Positions 1 to 6,107 of a DNA stretch of 6,107 bases are shown here, piece after piece. The stretch spans positions 1 through 6,107 of the forward strand of contig PMCR01000593.1 of the NCBI GenBank assembly GCA_003155465.1, read 5' to 3'. Position 1 is the first letter of the stretch; each line of letters begins with the position of its first letter. The notes below the pieces were generated by a model. It saw nothing but the letters and a program-made list of their open reading frames with translations. It searched no databases and had not been told where the DNA came from. This DNA comes from Myxococcales bacterium. Lineage in GTDB: Bacteria; Myxococcota; Polyangia; Fen-1088. A program made the position numbers and the translations under genes.

Positions 1-140
1 CGCGTCGGCGCCGGCAATTTCGGACTTGGCGGTGTGGTTTCTGCCTCGGGCATGATCATCTCCCCAACGACTCTTCCCGCACAATCCTCTGCCAGCTTTG
101 CAGCCAGTCCAAGCCCTTTCGCGACCGCGTCTTGCGTCAA
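1..140 (-). CDS. N-terminal fragment of an unrecognised protein, cut by the window edge
   Basis: A minus-strand frame opens after a TAG at 147-149 and stays open to the window edge. From a TTG at 140 it reads as an Ala/Lys/Glu-rich, probably helical stretch (LTQDAVAKGLGLAAKLAEDC), then GRVVGEMIM, then a Pro/Thr-rich segment (PEAETTPPSPKLPAP). The composition is protein-like, whereas a neighbouring frame is Arg-rich. The start is uncertain. TTG at 140 keeps the helix but has only a weak AGG upstream. ATG at 53 has a good Shine-Dalgarno sequence (GGGGAG at 60-65, six bases away), and an in-frame ATG lies at 59. With the later start only about 17 codons are visible. It would lie 59 to 146 bases downstream of the adenylate-forming enzyme gene on the same strand, so the two could be co-transcribed. 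I do not recognise a family. Confidence 0.35.
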   Translation of the reverse strand, partial: MTQDAVAKGLGLAAKLAEDCAGRVVGEMIMPEAETTPPSPKLPAPT

Positions 141-199
141 GGGGGCCTAGTCCGATGCTACGATGCTCGGCAATGCGTCTCAGCAGTTCTGCAAGTTGC

Positions 200-1810
200 T
201 CAGCGCGGTTCTTGGATGTGGAGCGGCAGCAGTTTTCCACGTGCCGTGGTGTAGGGCGCGGCACGACGGACCCGCAGAGTGCCCGCCTGCCCCCACACTT
301 CCGCCATCATGCGATGGTAGTCTTTCTCGCGCCCGATCTGCGCCATCACGACTTGAATCAGGCGAGCCTCGTCCACCGAACCCAGTGCCGGGTTGACCAC
401 GATGGACACGATCGTGCGCCCGCGATCATCCTCTTCCTCGACCATCTGATAGTCGGTTGAGATCCCGCCGAACTCGCGCGGCAGCACCTCCTCGATCAAT
501 CGCAACATGTCAGTTCCGACGAAGGTCATACCCTCGCTGGTCAGCTTGTCGAAGGCGCGTATGGTGTGGATGTGATCGTGAAAGCCCATTGCCTGGAATT
601 GACAGCCGCAGTTGCGCCGGTTGATCACGCCGTAGTCGCCCGATTCGAAGTTGAGCAGAATCTTGGGCGCCTGGGGCAAGAGAGCGGTGAAGTAGAACGC
701 GTCGACGGAAACCTGCGCGTGGGGCACTTCGCGCGGCTGTTGGATGAGCGCGAACATGTCGCTGCGCAGGTGGACCTCGTCCGGCTCGACGAAGCGTGGG
801 CAGCCGGCACCCGCCGCGCCGCCCTCGCTGAAGGCGTAGTTGGGGAACACCCGGGCGCCCGCAGCTTCCATCTCGGCGCGCTTGGCCCGGCTCAAAGGCT
901 CGCCGGTGACCGCGAAAGCGGCGCCGCGCAGGTCGACGCCGCGCTCGCGCGCCGCCTGACACACACGGGCCGCCGTGCTGACGTAGGTTTCGAGCACGCA
1001 GCCACCGTGTTCGCGGATTATCGACGCCATCCAGTCAACCACCCGGCCAGCCTCGCCGATTGGCGTGTGTTCCGGCGCCGGCCAGGACTGACCCAGCAGA
1101 CGGCCCATCCGGACGATGGCCGCAGTGCCCACGCGGCTCTTTAGCGACGGCTTCACCTGCCGGTTGTCGGTCTGCGAGAACCAGCGCAGCGGCGGCTTCC
1201 CCATCTTGGCGAAGAGCAAGAGGTAGATCGGTCCGCAACCGGGCATGATGGGAAACCACAGGCCTACCGGGAATCGCAGCAGATCCCAAGCGTCGCAGCG
1301 ACTGAGTACGCTGGGCACCAAAGCCGCGGCCATGAAGTCGAAATCGTAAATGGTGCGCGTACCGACGCTACGCGAGCCGCCACTCATCAAGGTGATGTCG
1401 CCCGCTCGGGTAGGATTGTCGAAGTCACACACGTCGAATGTGACGGTCTGACTGCCGCGCACGGCCGGGCGACGGCCTTTGAACTCGTCTAGCGAAACGT
1501 AGACACCCTCTCGGTACAGGTGGCGGAGCGTGGTGTCCAGTCCGTCGGCGCGCACCAGTCTTTCCAGATCGCCGTACTGGCAACCGGCCAGAGCGAGCAG
1601 CTTGCAGTACGGGCTGCGCGGATGGGGGTAGATGGCGCTGCGGGCGAGGGCGAGGAAGTTGTGCTCGCGTTCGGCGAGCCGTCGCTGGATCAGCGCCCGC
1701 GCGGCTGGCGCTGTCATGGGCTGCGCCAGGTAGGCTCGCATACCGCGCGCGAAGCTGGCGTAGCTGCGCGCCCGTCCGAACCACGCGCGACAAGTGTCGA
1801 GCGTTGTCAC
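200..1810 (-). CDS. PaaK/CapK-like adenylate-forming enzyme (putative acyl or aryl CoA ligase)
   Basis: This is a probable cytoplasmic AMP-forming ligase of the phenylacetate-CoA ligase/CapK/coenzyme F390 synthetase type, which activates a carboxylate as an adenylate and passes it to a thiol. Numbering is from the GTG at 1810 (536 residues). A phosphate-loop-like segment, TLMSGGSRSVGTRT, is at about 140-153 but departs from the usual S-G-T-T-G-K/R-P. AVTGEPLS is at 300-307. NYAFSEGG at 324-331 resembles the Y-x-x-S-E adenine motif. SGDYGVI at about 390-396 resembles the T-G-D motif and is followed by NCGC, which corresponds to the CxCG of PaaK relatives. K526 in TARGKLLPLH is placed like the C-terminal catalytic lysine. 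There is no signal peptide. The start at 1810 has AAGGG five bases upstream and overlaps a small upstream ORF by GTGA. A GTG at 1897 would add 29 residues but has no clear ribosome site and lower GC at third positions. The substrate cannot be read; CapK-like ligases recur in polysaccharide clusters. Confidence 0.82.
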   Translation of the reverse strand: MTTLDTCRAWFGRARSYASFARGMRAYLAQPMTAPAARALIQRRLAEREHNFLALARSAIYPHPRSPYCKLLALAGCQYGDLERLVRADGLDTTLRHLYREGVYVSLDEFKGRRPAVRGSQTVTFDVCDFDNPTRAGDITLMSGGSRSVGTRTIYDFDFMAAALVPSVLSRCDAWDLLRFPVGLWFPIMPGCGPIYLLLFAKMGKPPLRWFSQTDNRQVKPSLKSRVGTAAIVRMGRLLGQSWPAPEHTPIGEAGRVVDWMASIIREHGGCVLETYVSTAARVCQAARERGVDLRGAAFAVTGEPLSRAKRAEMEAAGARVFPNYAFSEGGAAGAGCPRFVEPDEVHLRSDMFALIQQPREVPHAQVSVDAFYFTALLPQAPKILLNFESGDYGVINRRNCGCQFQAMGFHDHIHTIRAFDKLTSEGMTFVGTDMLRLIEEVLPREFGGISTDYQMVEEEDDRGRTIVSIVVNPALGSVDEARLIQVVMAQIGREKDYHRMMAEVWGQAGTLRVRRAAPYTTARGKLLPLHIQEPR

Positions 1811-1920
1811 GAAGCCCTTGCCCGATCCACTCGGCCGCTCGCCAAAATGACGCGATGGAGGTACTCCACGGTGTGGATTCGTGAACAAGACGGGCACGGC
1901 TTGGCGGCACTCGATTCCAT
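1807..1920 (-). CDS. Candidate 37-aa small ORF with a CPSC motif, overlapping the ligase start
   Basis: An ATG at 1920 opens a 37-codon frame beginning MESSAAKPCPSCSRIHTVEY and ending DRARAS. Its TGA (1807-1809) overlaps the GTG start of the adenylate-forming enzyme in the four-base arrangement GTGA, which is typical of translationally coupled genes. By my count about 24 of 36 codons end in G or C, more than in the overlapping frame that would give the ligase its longer N-terminus (about 16 of 28). CPSC could be half of a zinc site, but no second CxxC follows. The ribosome site is weak (GAAG eight bases upstream). The same frame stays open further upstream as the antisense shadow of the secreted-protein gene, so only the segment from about 1920 downward is proposed. 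It may be a coupling leader peptide, a real small protein or chance. No family is recognised. Confidence 0.3.
   Translation of the reverse strand: MESSAAKPCPSCSRIHTVEYLHRVILASGRVDRARAS
1815..1819 (-). promoter_or_regulatory. Ribosome binding site candidate for the adenylate-forming enzyme
   Basis: The minus strand reads AAGGG, then CTTC, then the GTG at 1810. The spacing is short but usable. Together with the GTGA overlap between the preceding small ORF and this start, it favours translation from 1810 over the upstream GTG at 1897. The match to the anti-Shine-Dalgarno sequence is only moderate. Confidence 0.3.
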
Positions 1921-2019
1921 CCGGACATCTTCGCTCACTCCCACGCTTCTGACTAGAGCACCGAACCGGCTGCCGGACCGCGTGAGATTGCGGAATCGGT
2001 TCTCCGTGTTGCTGCTATC
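1921..2019. other. Divergent intergenic region
   Basis: This region separates the minus-strand small ORF/ligase pair from the plus-strand secreted-protein gene, so promoters for both directions should lie here. I see no convincing -35/-10 pair for either strand. A short inverted repeat, CCGG-CTG-CCGG, lies near 1967-1977, but it is too short to call an operator. Confidence 0.3.
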
Positions 2020-2382
2020 ATGATGGCCATGCGCCTCTGGCTGTGCATGGTTTTCCTGGCAGGCTTCATGGCTGCCGGGTTGCCGGCGCGGGCGGAAGGC
2101 GAGGCCTTTCCGCAGATCCGCATCAAAGTCGGCGAGGCCTACCAGCTGCACCTCGGTTTCATCATCGTGGGACTGGTGTGCGACGACACTTCGGTGGTGC
2201 GCGTCGAGGACGGCGGCGATCATCTGCGCCTGGTGGGCCTGGCGCCGGGACGGACCAAGTGCGGCTTCTGGAGCAACCCGAAGTCCCCCGCGCCCTCCAA
2301 TGTCTACGAGGTCGTTGTCACACGCGCCCCGCCCACAAGCAACCATGACCGCCCGGCGAAGGACCGGGACGGACAACGCTAG
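2020..2382 (+). CDS. Secreted single-domain protein resembling the CpaC/secretin N-terminal (pilus formation) domain
   Basis: This 120-residue protein has a clear Sec signal peptide. After MMAMR comes a hydrophobic core (LWLCMVFLAGFMAAGL), then PARA with probable cleavage before EGEAFP, so the mature protein should be periplasmic or extracellular. The mature part follows the small beta-rich domain found at the N-terminus of CpaC-type secretins (Pfam 'pilus formation protein N-terminal region'): IRIKVGEAYQLHL, a strand with VGLVCDDTSVVRVE, LRLVGLAPGRTKCGFW, then NVYEVVV. The G-E and L-x-P-G-x-T positions are the family's recurring features. The two mature Cys (VCDD and KCGF) could form a disulfide. 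The tail is short, charged and Pro-rich. No secretin, BON domain or pilus gene is nearby, so it is a stand-alone copy and its partner is unknown. ATGs at 2020, 2023 and 2029 are all possible starts and none has a good ribosome site. Confidence 0.75.
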   Translation: MMAMRLWLCMVFLAGFMAAGLPARAEGEAFPQIRIKVGEAYQLHLGFIIVGLVCDDTSVVRVEDGGDHLRLVGLAPGRTKCGFWSNPKSPAPSNVYEVVVTRAPPTSNHDRPAKDRDGQR

Positions 2383-2510
2383 TGTCCGTGCTCTCCTTGC
2401 GCGACCTTCGCCAACCGCGTGCCTGCGAACGATAGGATTATGGTCAGGATGTGTGGCCCGAGGTCGCAAACCCAGCGTTCCCCGACTTTGACGGAAGAAC
2501 CCCGGCAACC
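2383..2510. other. Convergent intergenic region
   Basis: Two genes end toward each other here: the secreted-protein gene at 2382 and gmd at 2511. A terminator serving both directions would be expected. I found no strong GC hairpin followed by a T-run on either strand. Segments such as TTGCGCGACC (about 2398) and GGTCGCAA (about 2463) pair imperfectly but lie too far apart. Confidence 0.3.
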
Positions 2511-3554
2511 CTACATCGATTTCTCCGCATCATTCCCGACGACCGACGCTGCGGGGATAGCCGGCGTTTTCAGGGGCAAGGCGAGCCCCAGGGCGTCGCA
2601 CTCGGCCATCACCATCTCCCGCACGAGCTGCGCGAAGTCCACCTGGTGATGCCAGCCCAACCGCTCGCGCGCCTTGCGTGGATCCCCCACCAGCGGCTTG
2701 TCCTCAGTGCGCCGGCACAGCTCGGGATCGATGAAGACATGTTCGCGGTGGTCGAGACCGGCCGCCGCGAAAGCCAGCTGCGCGAACTCGCGCACGGTGT
2801 GGCTTTCCCCGGTGGCGACCACGTAGTCGTCCGGCGTCTTCTGCTGCAGCATAAGCCACATGGCCCGCACGTAGTCGCGGGCGTGCCCCCAGTCGCGCCG
2901 CGCATCCAGATTTCCGAGCGCCAGCCGTTCCTGCCGTCCCGCCAGAATCTGCGCCACCCCCACCGCGATCCGGCGCGTGACGAACTCGTTCCCGCGGCGA
3001 GGCGATTCGTGGTTGTAGAGGATGCCGGTGCTGGCGTGCAGACCGAAGCGTTCGCGGTAATTGCGGGTCAGGTGGTAGCCCGCCACCTTGTTGATCCCGT
3101 AGGTCGAGCGAGGCAAGAAGCGGCTGGTTTCCCGCTGGGGCGACTCGTCGGCATTGCCGAACATCTCGCTGGTCCCCGCGAAATAGAACCGGCAGGCTGG
3201 CGACTTCCCGGTCAGCGCGGCCAGTAGGTAGTGCGTACCGCTGATGTCGGACCCCAGGGTGGGCAGATCGTCCTCGAACGACGTGTTGACGAAGCTGTGG
3301 GCAGCCAGGTGATAGCACTCGTCGGGACGAACCCCGTCCACCACCTGCTGCAGGCTGGTCGAGCTTTCCAGCGATCCGGCATGCAGCACCAGGCGGTCGC
3401 GGATGTGCGCCAGGCGTGACAGATGGCGTTCGGGGTCGTGCAAGGCGACACGTCTGACCAGGCCGTGCACCTGGTAGCCTTGGGCCAGCAAAAATTCCGC
3501 CAGGTACGATCCGTCCTGCCCGGTGATCCCCGTGATCAGCGCTCGCCTCTCCAT
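2511..3554 (-). CDS. gmd: GDP-mannose 4,6-dehydratase
   Basis: The enzyme converts GDP-D-mannose to GDP-4-dehydro-6-deoxy-D-mannose in the cytoplasm, the branch point to GDP-L-fucose, GDP-D-rhamnose, perosamine and related sugars. At 347 residues it is complete, slightly shorter than E. coli Gmd (373). The extended-SDR architecture is intact. The NAD(P)-binding GITGQDGSYL is at 9-18 and HLAAHSFV at 82-89. Catalytic T128-S129-E130 (TSEMFG) and the Y152-x-x-x-K156 pair are present. The family signatures NHESPRRGNEFVTR (181-194) and LGNLDARRDWGHARDYVRAM (213-232) follow, with GDPRKARERLGW near 290-301. The Tyr-Lys context is TYGINKVAGYHLTRNYRE rather than the E. coli-like SPYAVAK form. ATG at 3554 is the only sensible start; the frame upstream runs to the preceding gene's stop with no better codon, and no clear ribosome site is seen. 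It lies 66 bases after the barrel gene on the same strand. No reductase or epimerase partner is in the window. Confidence 0.96.
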   Translation of the reverse strand: MERRALITGITGQDGSYLAEFLLAQGYQVHGLVRRVALHDPERHLSRLAHIRDRLVLHAGSLESSTSLQQVVDGVRPDECYHLAAHSFVNTSFEDDLPTLGSDISGTHYLLAALTGKSPACRFYFAGTSEMFGNADESPQRETSRFLPRSTYGINKVAGYHLTRNYRERFGLHASTGILYNHESPRRGNEFVTRRIAVGVAQILAGRQERLALGNLDARRDWGHARDYVRAMWLMLQQKTPDDYVVATGESHTVREFAQLAFAAAGLDHREHVFIDPELCRRTEDKPLVGDPRKARERLGWHHQVDFAQLVREMVMAECDALGLALPLKTPAIPAASVVGNDAEKSM

Positions 3555-3620
3555 GGTGACGCAGAAGTACCACTTTGGCCGCGCATTGTCGAGCGACCTG
3601 GGTTCAAGCCCGAAGGCAGG

Positions 3621-6107
3621 CTAGAGATTCACCGTCAGGTACAGCCGCGGTGTGATGCGCGACACCGGGGTACAGGCCGATCCCGTGGTGGACTGGGAGA
3701 GGCAGGTGAGGTTGTCGTATTGGACCCCCCAATCGAGGTAGATCTGATCGCCCACACGCCAGATGCCACCGGTTGCAATGTAGTAGCTGAGCCCATCGGT
3801 CGCGCCATCGCCATGACCGAACAGGCGAAACACGCCATCGCGTTGATAGAGATAGAGCGCCGCCGCCTCCTTCAGCGGGAAGAAGCGCAACTCGAGCTCC
3901 GGGCCGGCCTTGTACTGCTTGTTGTTGTAGAAGGTTACCGCGAGGGTGTTGGGATCTTTGTTGGCGAAATTCGAGGTATCCGCGATGCTGAAGGTCATCC
4001 GCCCGCGCGTGGTGAGCACCCGGTTCCAGCGCATGAGCCACTCTAGGATGCTTTCGTAGATGACCTGATCGGCCCAAGAACCTGCCGGCGCCCCGAGACC
4101 GGGATCGTTGAGCGAGCGCGTGTCCTGGTAATTCAGGCGCAACGTGATGGGAGAGGTGTAGATCGGCCGGTACACGATGCGATTCCGGATCTGGGTCTGC
4201 CCGGCGTTCTCGTGGTGGTCGGCTTGGGTCACCGAGACCTGATACAGTTGATACAGTTCCAACTCCCACTTGCCCCCGCCGGCCCACACCGCGCGGTTGT
4301 CAAAACGATAGACTCGGTCGTACTCGGTCTTGGTTCGGTCGACCGTGGTCTCGGTGTCAGCGATGGACAGTTGCGGCTCGATCGCCGCCGGTGCCAGCAC
4401 CTTCCACCACTGCCCCGGGAAGATCCCGAACGCGCCGCCTACGCTGGCCTTGACCGCGCGCGTGGGCGGCGCCGTCGCGACGACGAATCCCGGCCCGGGC
4501 GGGGTCACCGCCGAGACACTCGGTCCCAGCGAAGGCGGCGCCAAGACTGGAGTCCCACCGGTCGCTCCCGTGCCCGTACCCGTCGACGTGCCTGTGTCTG
4601 TGCCGGTCGACGTGCTCGTGCTGGTCGACGTGCCGGCGCCCGGGGTGGCGATGCGGTTGTCGTCGTACGTGGCTGTGTAGTTCACCTTGGGTACGATGCC
4701 GGGTATGATCGTGCTCTGCGCGCCTGCGTACAGCTCCCAGTGCAGAAGGCTGCGGTCGAAGCTTCCGCCCGAGGTGGACTGTCGGTCCAGCAGACGCGAA
4801 CGAAACAGGGCATAGATGGATTCCGTGTCGGTAGGCGCCAGCTTCCCCTCCAGGCGCGAGAGCTGGACCCGATCCGCATAGGCAAAGGTGCCGTTCTTGT
4901 CGGTCTCCGCCTGCGAGAAGCTGTAAAGCCCGCGCACGCTGAAGCGTTTGATGTGGGTGAAGCCGAGAATCTGTGCCAGGTCATAGTCCGTCTGGCCAAC
5001 CGCCTGCAGGCGATTGGTGGTGAAATTGGGATTCTGGAGAATCGTGCTGCCCACCTGCAGACTCGTCATGGGCAGCCCCTTCTTGTTGAGCTGAAGCCGC
5101 CCCAGGGCGTGTTGGATCACGCCCACGCTTGCGGTAAGGTTCCCGTTAGGATCCTCCACCCAGGATCGTTGGCGGGTGAAGAAGAGCGTGGTCGGCAACC
5201 AGGCCAGGGGATAGCCGGTCGCGCTCACGCGCAACTCGTCGTCTAACTTTCCGAAGCGCGTGGTGTCGGACCCCAGCGGCGTAAACCCTTGCGATTCCTT
5301 GCGGCCCGATAGCGTTCCCTCCAACATGGGGTGGGACAAACGCAGAAAGCCCATGCCCGCCCAACCGTTGGGAGCGCCGGGGTCCTGCCGATCCGAACCC
5401 GCGAATTCCCCGTACCCCGTCAGCAATCCGCCCTGACCCATGGGCCGCTGATAGCGGGCATCGGCCACCCCGGTCACAAGCCCGCGCGCGGGCTTGGGCC
5501 TCTGTGTGGCGGGGTCCAACGCCCCGGCGCTGAGGTCTTGCAACTCCACCACCCGCGCCCCGATTTCCATTCCCTTGATCGGCGAGGTGGCCGCCCGTGC
5601 GGCCACCATCCATTGCTTGAACTCGTCGCCCTGGTTGGCCCCGGCCTGGGTCTTGCGGTTGAAGATCTCGTTGGTGAACAGCTCAATCGATGTGCGCGCG
5701 GCGTCGTCCTTCTCGCTGATGTTGAGCTCAATGTAGAAGCGGCCAAGATAGGCGTAGGTGGCGTAGGCGGTTTGCAGCCCCATGTCCAGCACCGCGTCGC
5801 CGAGTTTCTCATGTCCGCTGATGACCTGGCGCGAGGGTGGCAGAGCGAAGTTGTAGATGGCCTGGGAGCCTGCATCGCTGCCCATGTCGGAGATCTTCAC
5901 CTGGATGCTGCGGGCCCCCTGGCGGTATTCGACGAACACGCTGCTGACCCAGCCGCGATCAATGTACTTGGGCGCGGCGCCATCGATGCGATTGTAGAGC
6001 CCTGTCTCGTCAGTGATCAATTGGGCATCACCCGCGCGCGCCCAGGTACCGACCTCGTTGTCAGCCGGCAGCATGTCGAGCAGGGACAGGCTGCCCAAAT
6101 CCTTCAC
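3621..6107 (-). CDS. DUF6599-like domain plus predicted outer-membrane beta-barrel, 5' end missing
   Basis: At least 828 residues are visible, with the stop at 3621-3623. The GTG at the window edge is not a credible start: no signal peptide is present and the frame is open to the edge, so the N-terminus is missing. Residues about 10-150 match the DUF6599 pattern, with MLPADNEVGTW, YNRIDGAAPKYIDRGW, SIQVKISDMGSDAGSQAIYN and YAYLGRFYIELNI. From about 170 the protein is rich in alternating polar and aromatic or aliphatic strands joined by short Gly/Asn/Asp turns, for example WELELYQLYQVSVTQ, ITLRLNYQDTRSLN, RGRMTFSIADTS and PELELRFFPL, ending RLYLTVNL. This resembles a large beta-barrel, although the terminal residue is Leu rather than the usual Phe/Trp. 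A Ser/Thr/Gly run (492-515) and a Pro/Gly-rich segment after it interrupt the barrel and probably form a long loop. Cys802 and Cys812 lie in the last predicted loop. The domain order suggests an envelope transport or assembly role; no specific function is recognised. Confidence 0.8.
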   Translation of the reverse strand: MKDLGSLSLLDMLPADNEVGTWARAGDAQLITDETGLYNRIDGAAPKYIDRGWVSSVFVEYRQGARSIQVKISDMGSDAGSQAIYNFALPPSRQVISGHEKLGDAVLDMGLQTAYATYAYLGRFYIELNISEKDDAARTSIELFTNEIFNRKTQAGANQGDEFKQWMVAARAATSPIKGMEIGARVVELQDLSAGALDPATQRPKPARGLVTGVADARYQRPMGQGGLLTGYGEFAGSDRQDPGAPNGWAGMGFLRLSHPMLEGTLSGRKESQGFTPLGSDTTRFGKLDDELRVSATGYPLAWLPTTLFFTRQRSWVEDPNGNLTASVGVIQHALGRLQLNKKGLPMTSLQVGSTILQNPNFTTNRLQAVGQTDYDLAQILGFTHIKRFSVRGLYSFSQAETDKNGTFAYADRVQLSRLEGKLAPTDTESIYALFRSRLLDRQSTSGGSFDRSLLHWELYAGAQSTIIPGIVPKVNYTATYDDNRIATPGAGTSTSTSTSTGTDTGTSTGTGTGATGGTPVLAPPSLGPSVSAVTPPGPGFVVATAPPTRAVKASVGGAFGIFPGQWWKVLAPAAIEPQLSIADTETTVDRTKTEYDRVYRFDNRAVWAGGGKWELELYQLYQVSVTQADHHENAGQTQIRNRIVYRPIYTSPITLRLNYQDTRSLNDPGLGAPAGSWADQVIYESILEWLMRWNRVLTTRGRMTFSIADTSNFANKDPNTLAVTFYNNKQYKAGPELELRFFPLKEAAALYLYQRDGVFRLFGHGDGATDGLSYYIATGGIWRVGDQIYLDWGVQYDNLTCLSQSTTGSACTPVSRITPRLYLTVNL
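4563..4634 (-). repeat. Hexanucleotide-based tandem repeat encoding a Ser/Thr/Gly dipeptide run
   Basis: Inside the barrel gene, twelve dipeptide units of the form (G/S/D)-T, the last being G-A, follow each other (GTSTSTSTSTGTDTGTST, then GTGTGA). At DNA level CACGTCGAC recurs, seen on the plus strand as GTCGACGTG at 4582-4590, 4606-4614 and 4624-4632. These are 24 and 18 bases apart, both multiples of six, so unit gain or loss would keep the frame. The run probably forms a flexible surface loop. Confidence 0.75.

Noticed and set aside
156..175. Short direct repeat CGATGCTACGATGCT
   Set aside because: There are two copies of an eight-base unit at most, with no flanking structure, so it is likely chance.
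1425..1928. Minus-strand 167-codon frame from the ATG at 1928
   Set aside because: It overlaps the ligase N-terminal half in another frame and is dominated by Arg/Pro/Ala/Ser. The ligase frame carries the family motifs.
1807..2508. Minus-strand 233-codon open frame spanning the secreted-protein gene
   Set aside because: Most of it is antisense to the secreted-protein gene and is rich in Arg and His as expected of a shadow frame. Only its last 37 codons, outside that gene, are considered.
2451..3227. Plus-strand 258-codon open frame over gmd
   Set aside because: Gmd on the minus strand is unambiguous with all catalytic motifs; this frame is its shadow.
3555..3620. Possible terminator hairpin GCC-CGAA-GGC in the spacer before gmd
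   Set aside because: The stem is only three pairs and there is no T-run, so it is not a credible terminator.
4330..4680. Plus-strand frame with a Val-Pro-Val-Asp repeat
   Set aside because: The repeat is the complement of the Ser/Thr/Gly run in the barrel gene and has no independent coding support.
4212..5246. Plus-strand 344-codon open frame
   Set aside because: It is antisense to the barrel gene, Arg/Ala/Gly-rich with no domain, and arises from high GC keeping stops rare.

Overview
The window is GC-rich and shows a Gram-negative (diderm) signature: a large protein that looks like an outer-membrane beta-barrel, and a small secreted protein with a pilus/secretin-type N-terminal domain. The phylum cannot be fixed from the sequence. 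The DUF6599-like domain and the divergent PaaK/CapK-like enzyme are, as I recall, at home in environmental lineages such as Acidobacteria and deltaproteobacterial groups, but this is only a suggestion. I see no RNA genes, insertion sequences, CRISPR arrays or phage genes.

Layout, right to left along the minus strand: a 5'-truncated gene (3621-6107) encodes a DUF6599-like domain followed by a long beta-barrel-like region interrupted by a Ser/Thr/Gly dipeptide repeat. After a 66-base gap, still on the minus strand, comes gmd, GDP-mannose 4,6-dehydratase (2511-3554). One plus-strand gene (2020-2382) faces gmd and encodes a secreted single-domain protein resembling the N-terminal domain of CpaC-type secretins. 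Diverging from it on the minus strand is a PaaK/CapK-like adenylate-forming enzyme (best start 1810, stop at 200). It may be preceded by a 37-codon ORF (1807-1920) that overlaps its GTG start by four bases. At the left edge a minus-strand reading frame (1-140) enters the window with its N-terminal part only.

A reasonable reading is part of a cell-surface polysaccharide locus. Gmd makes the GDP-6-deoxyhexose precursor. CapK/PaaK-like ligases recur in capsule and exopolysaccharide clusters and could activate an acyl or aryl group for decoration. The barrel protein and the secreted CpaC-N-like protein would act at the envelope. Only the Gmd assignment is firm; the link between the genes is inferred from adjacency, and no glycosyltransferase, Wzx/Wzy or GDP-sugar reductase is visible here.
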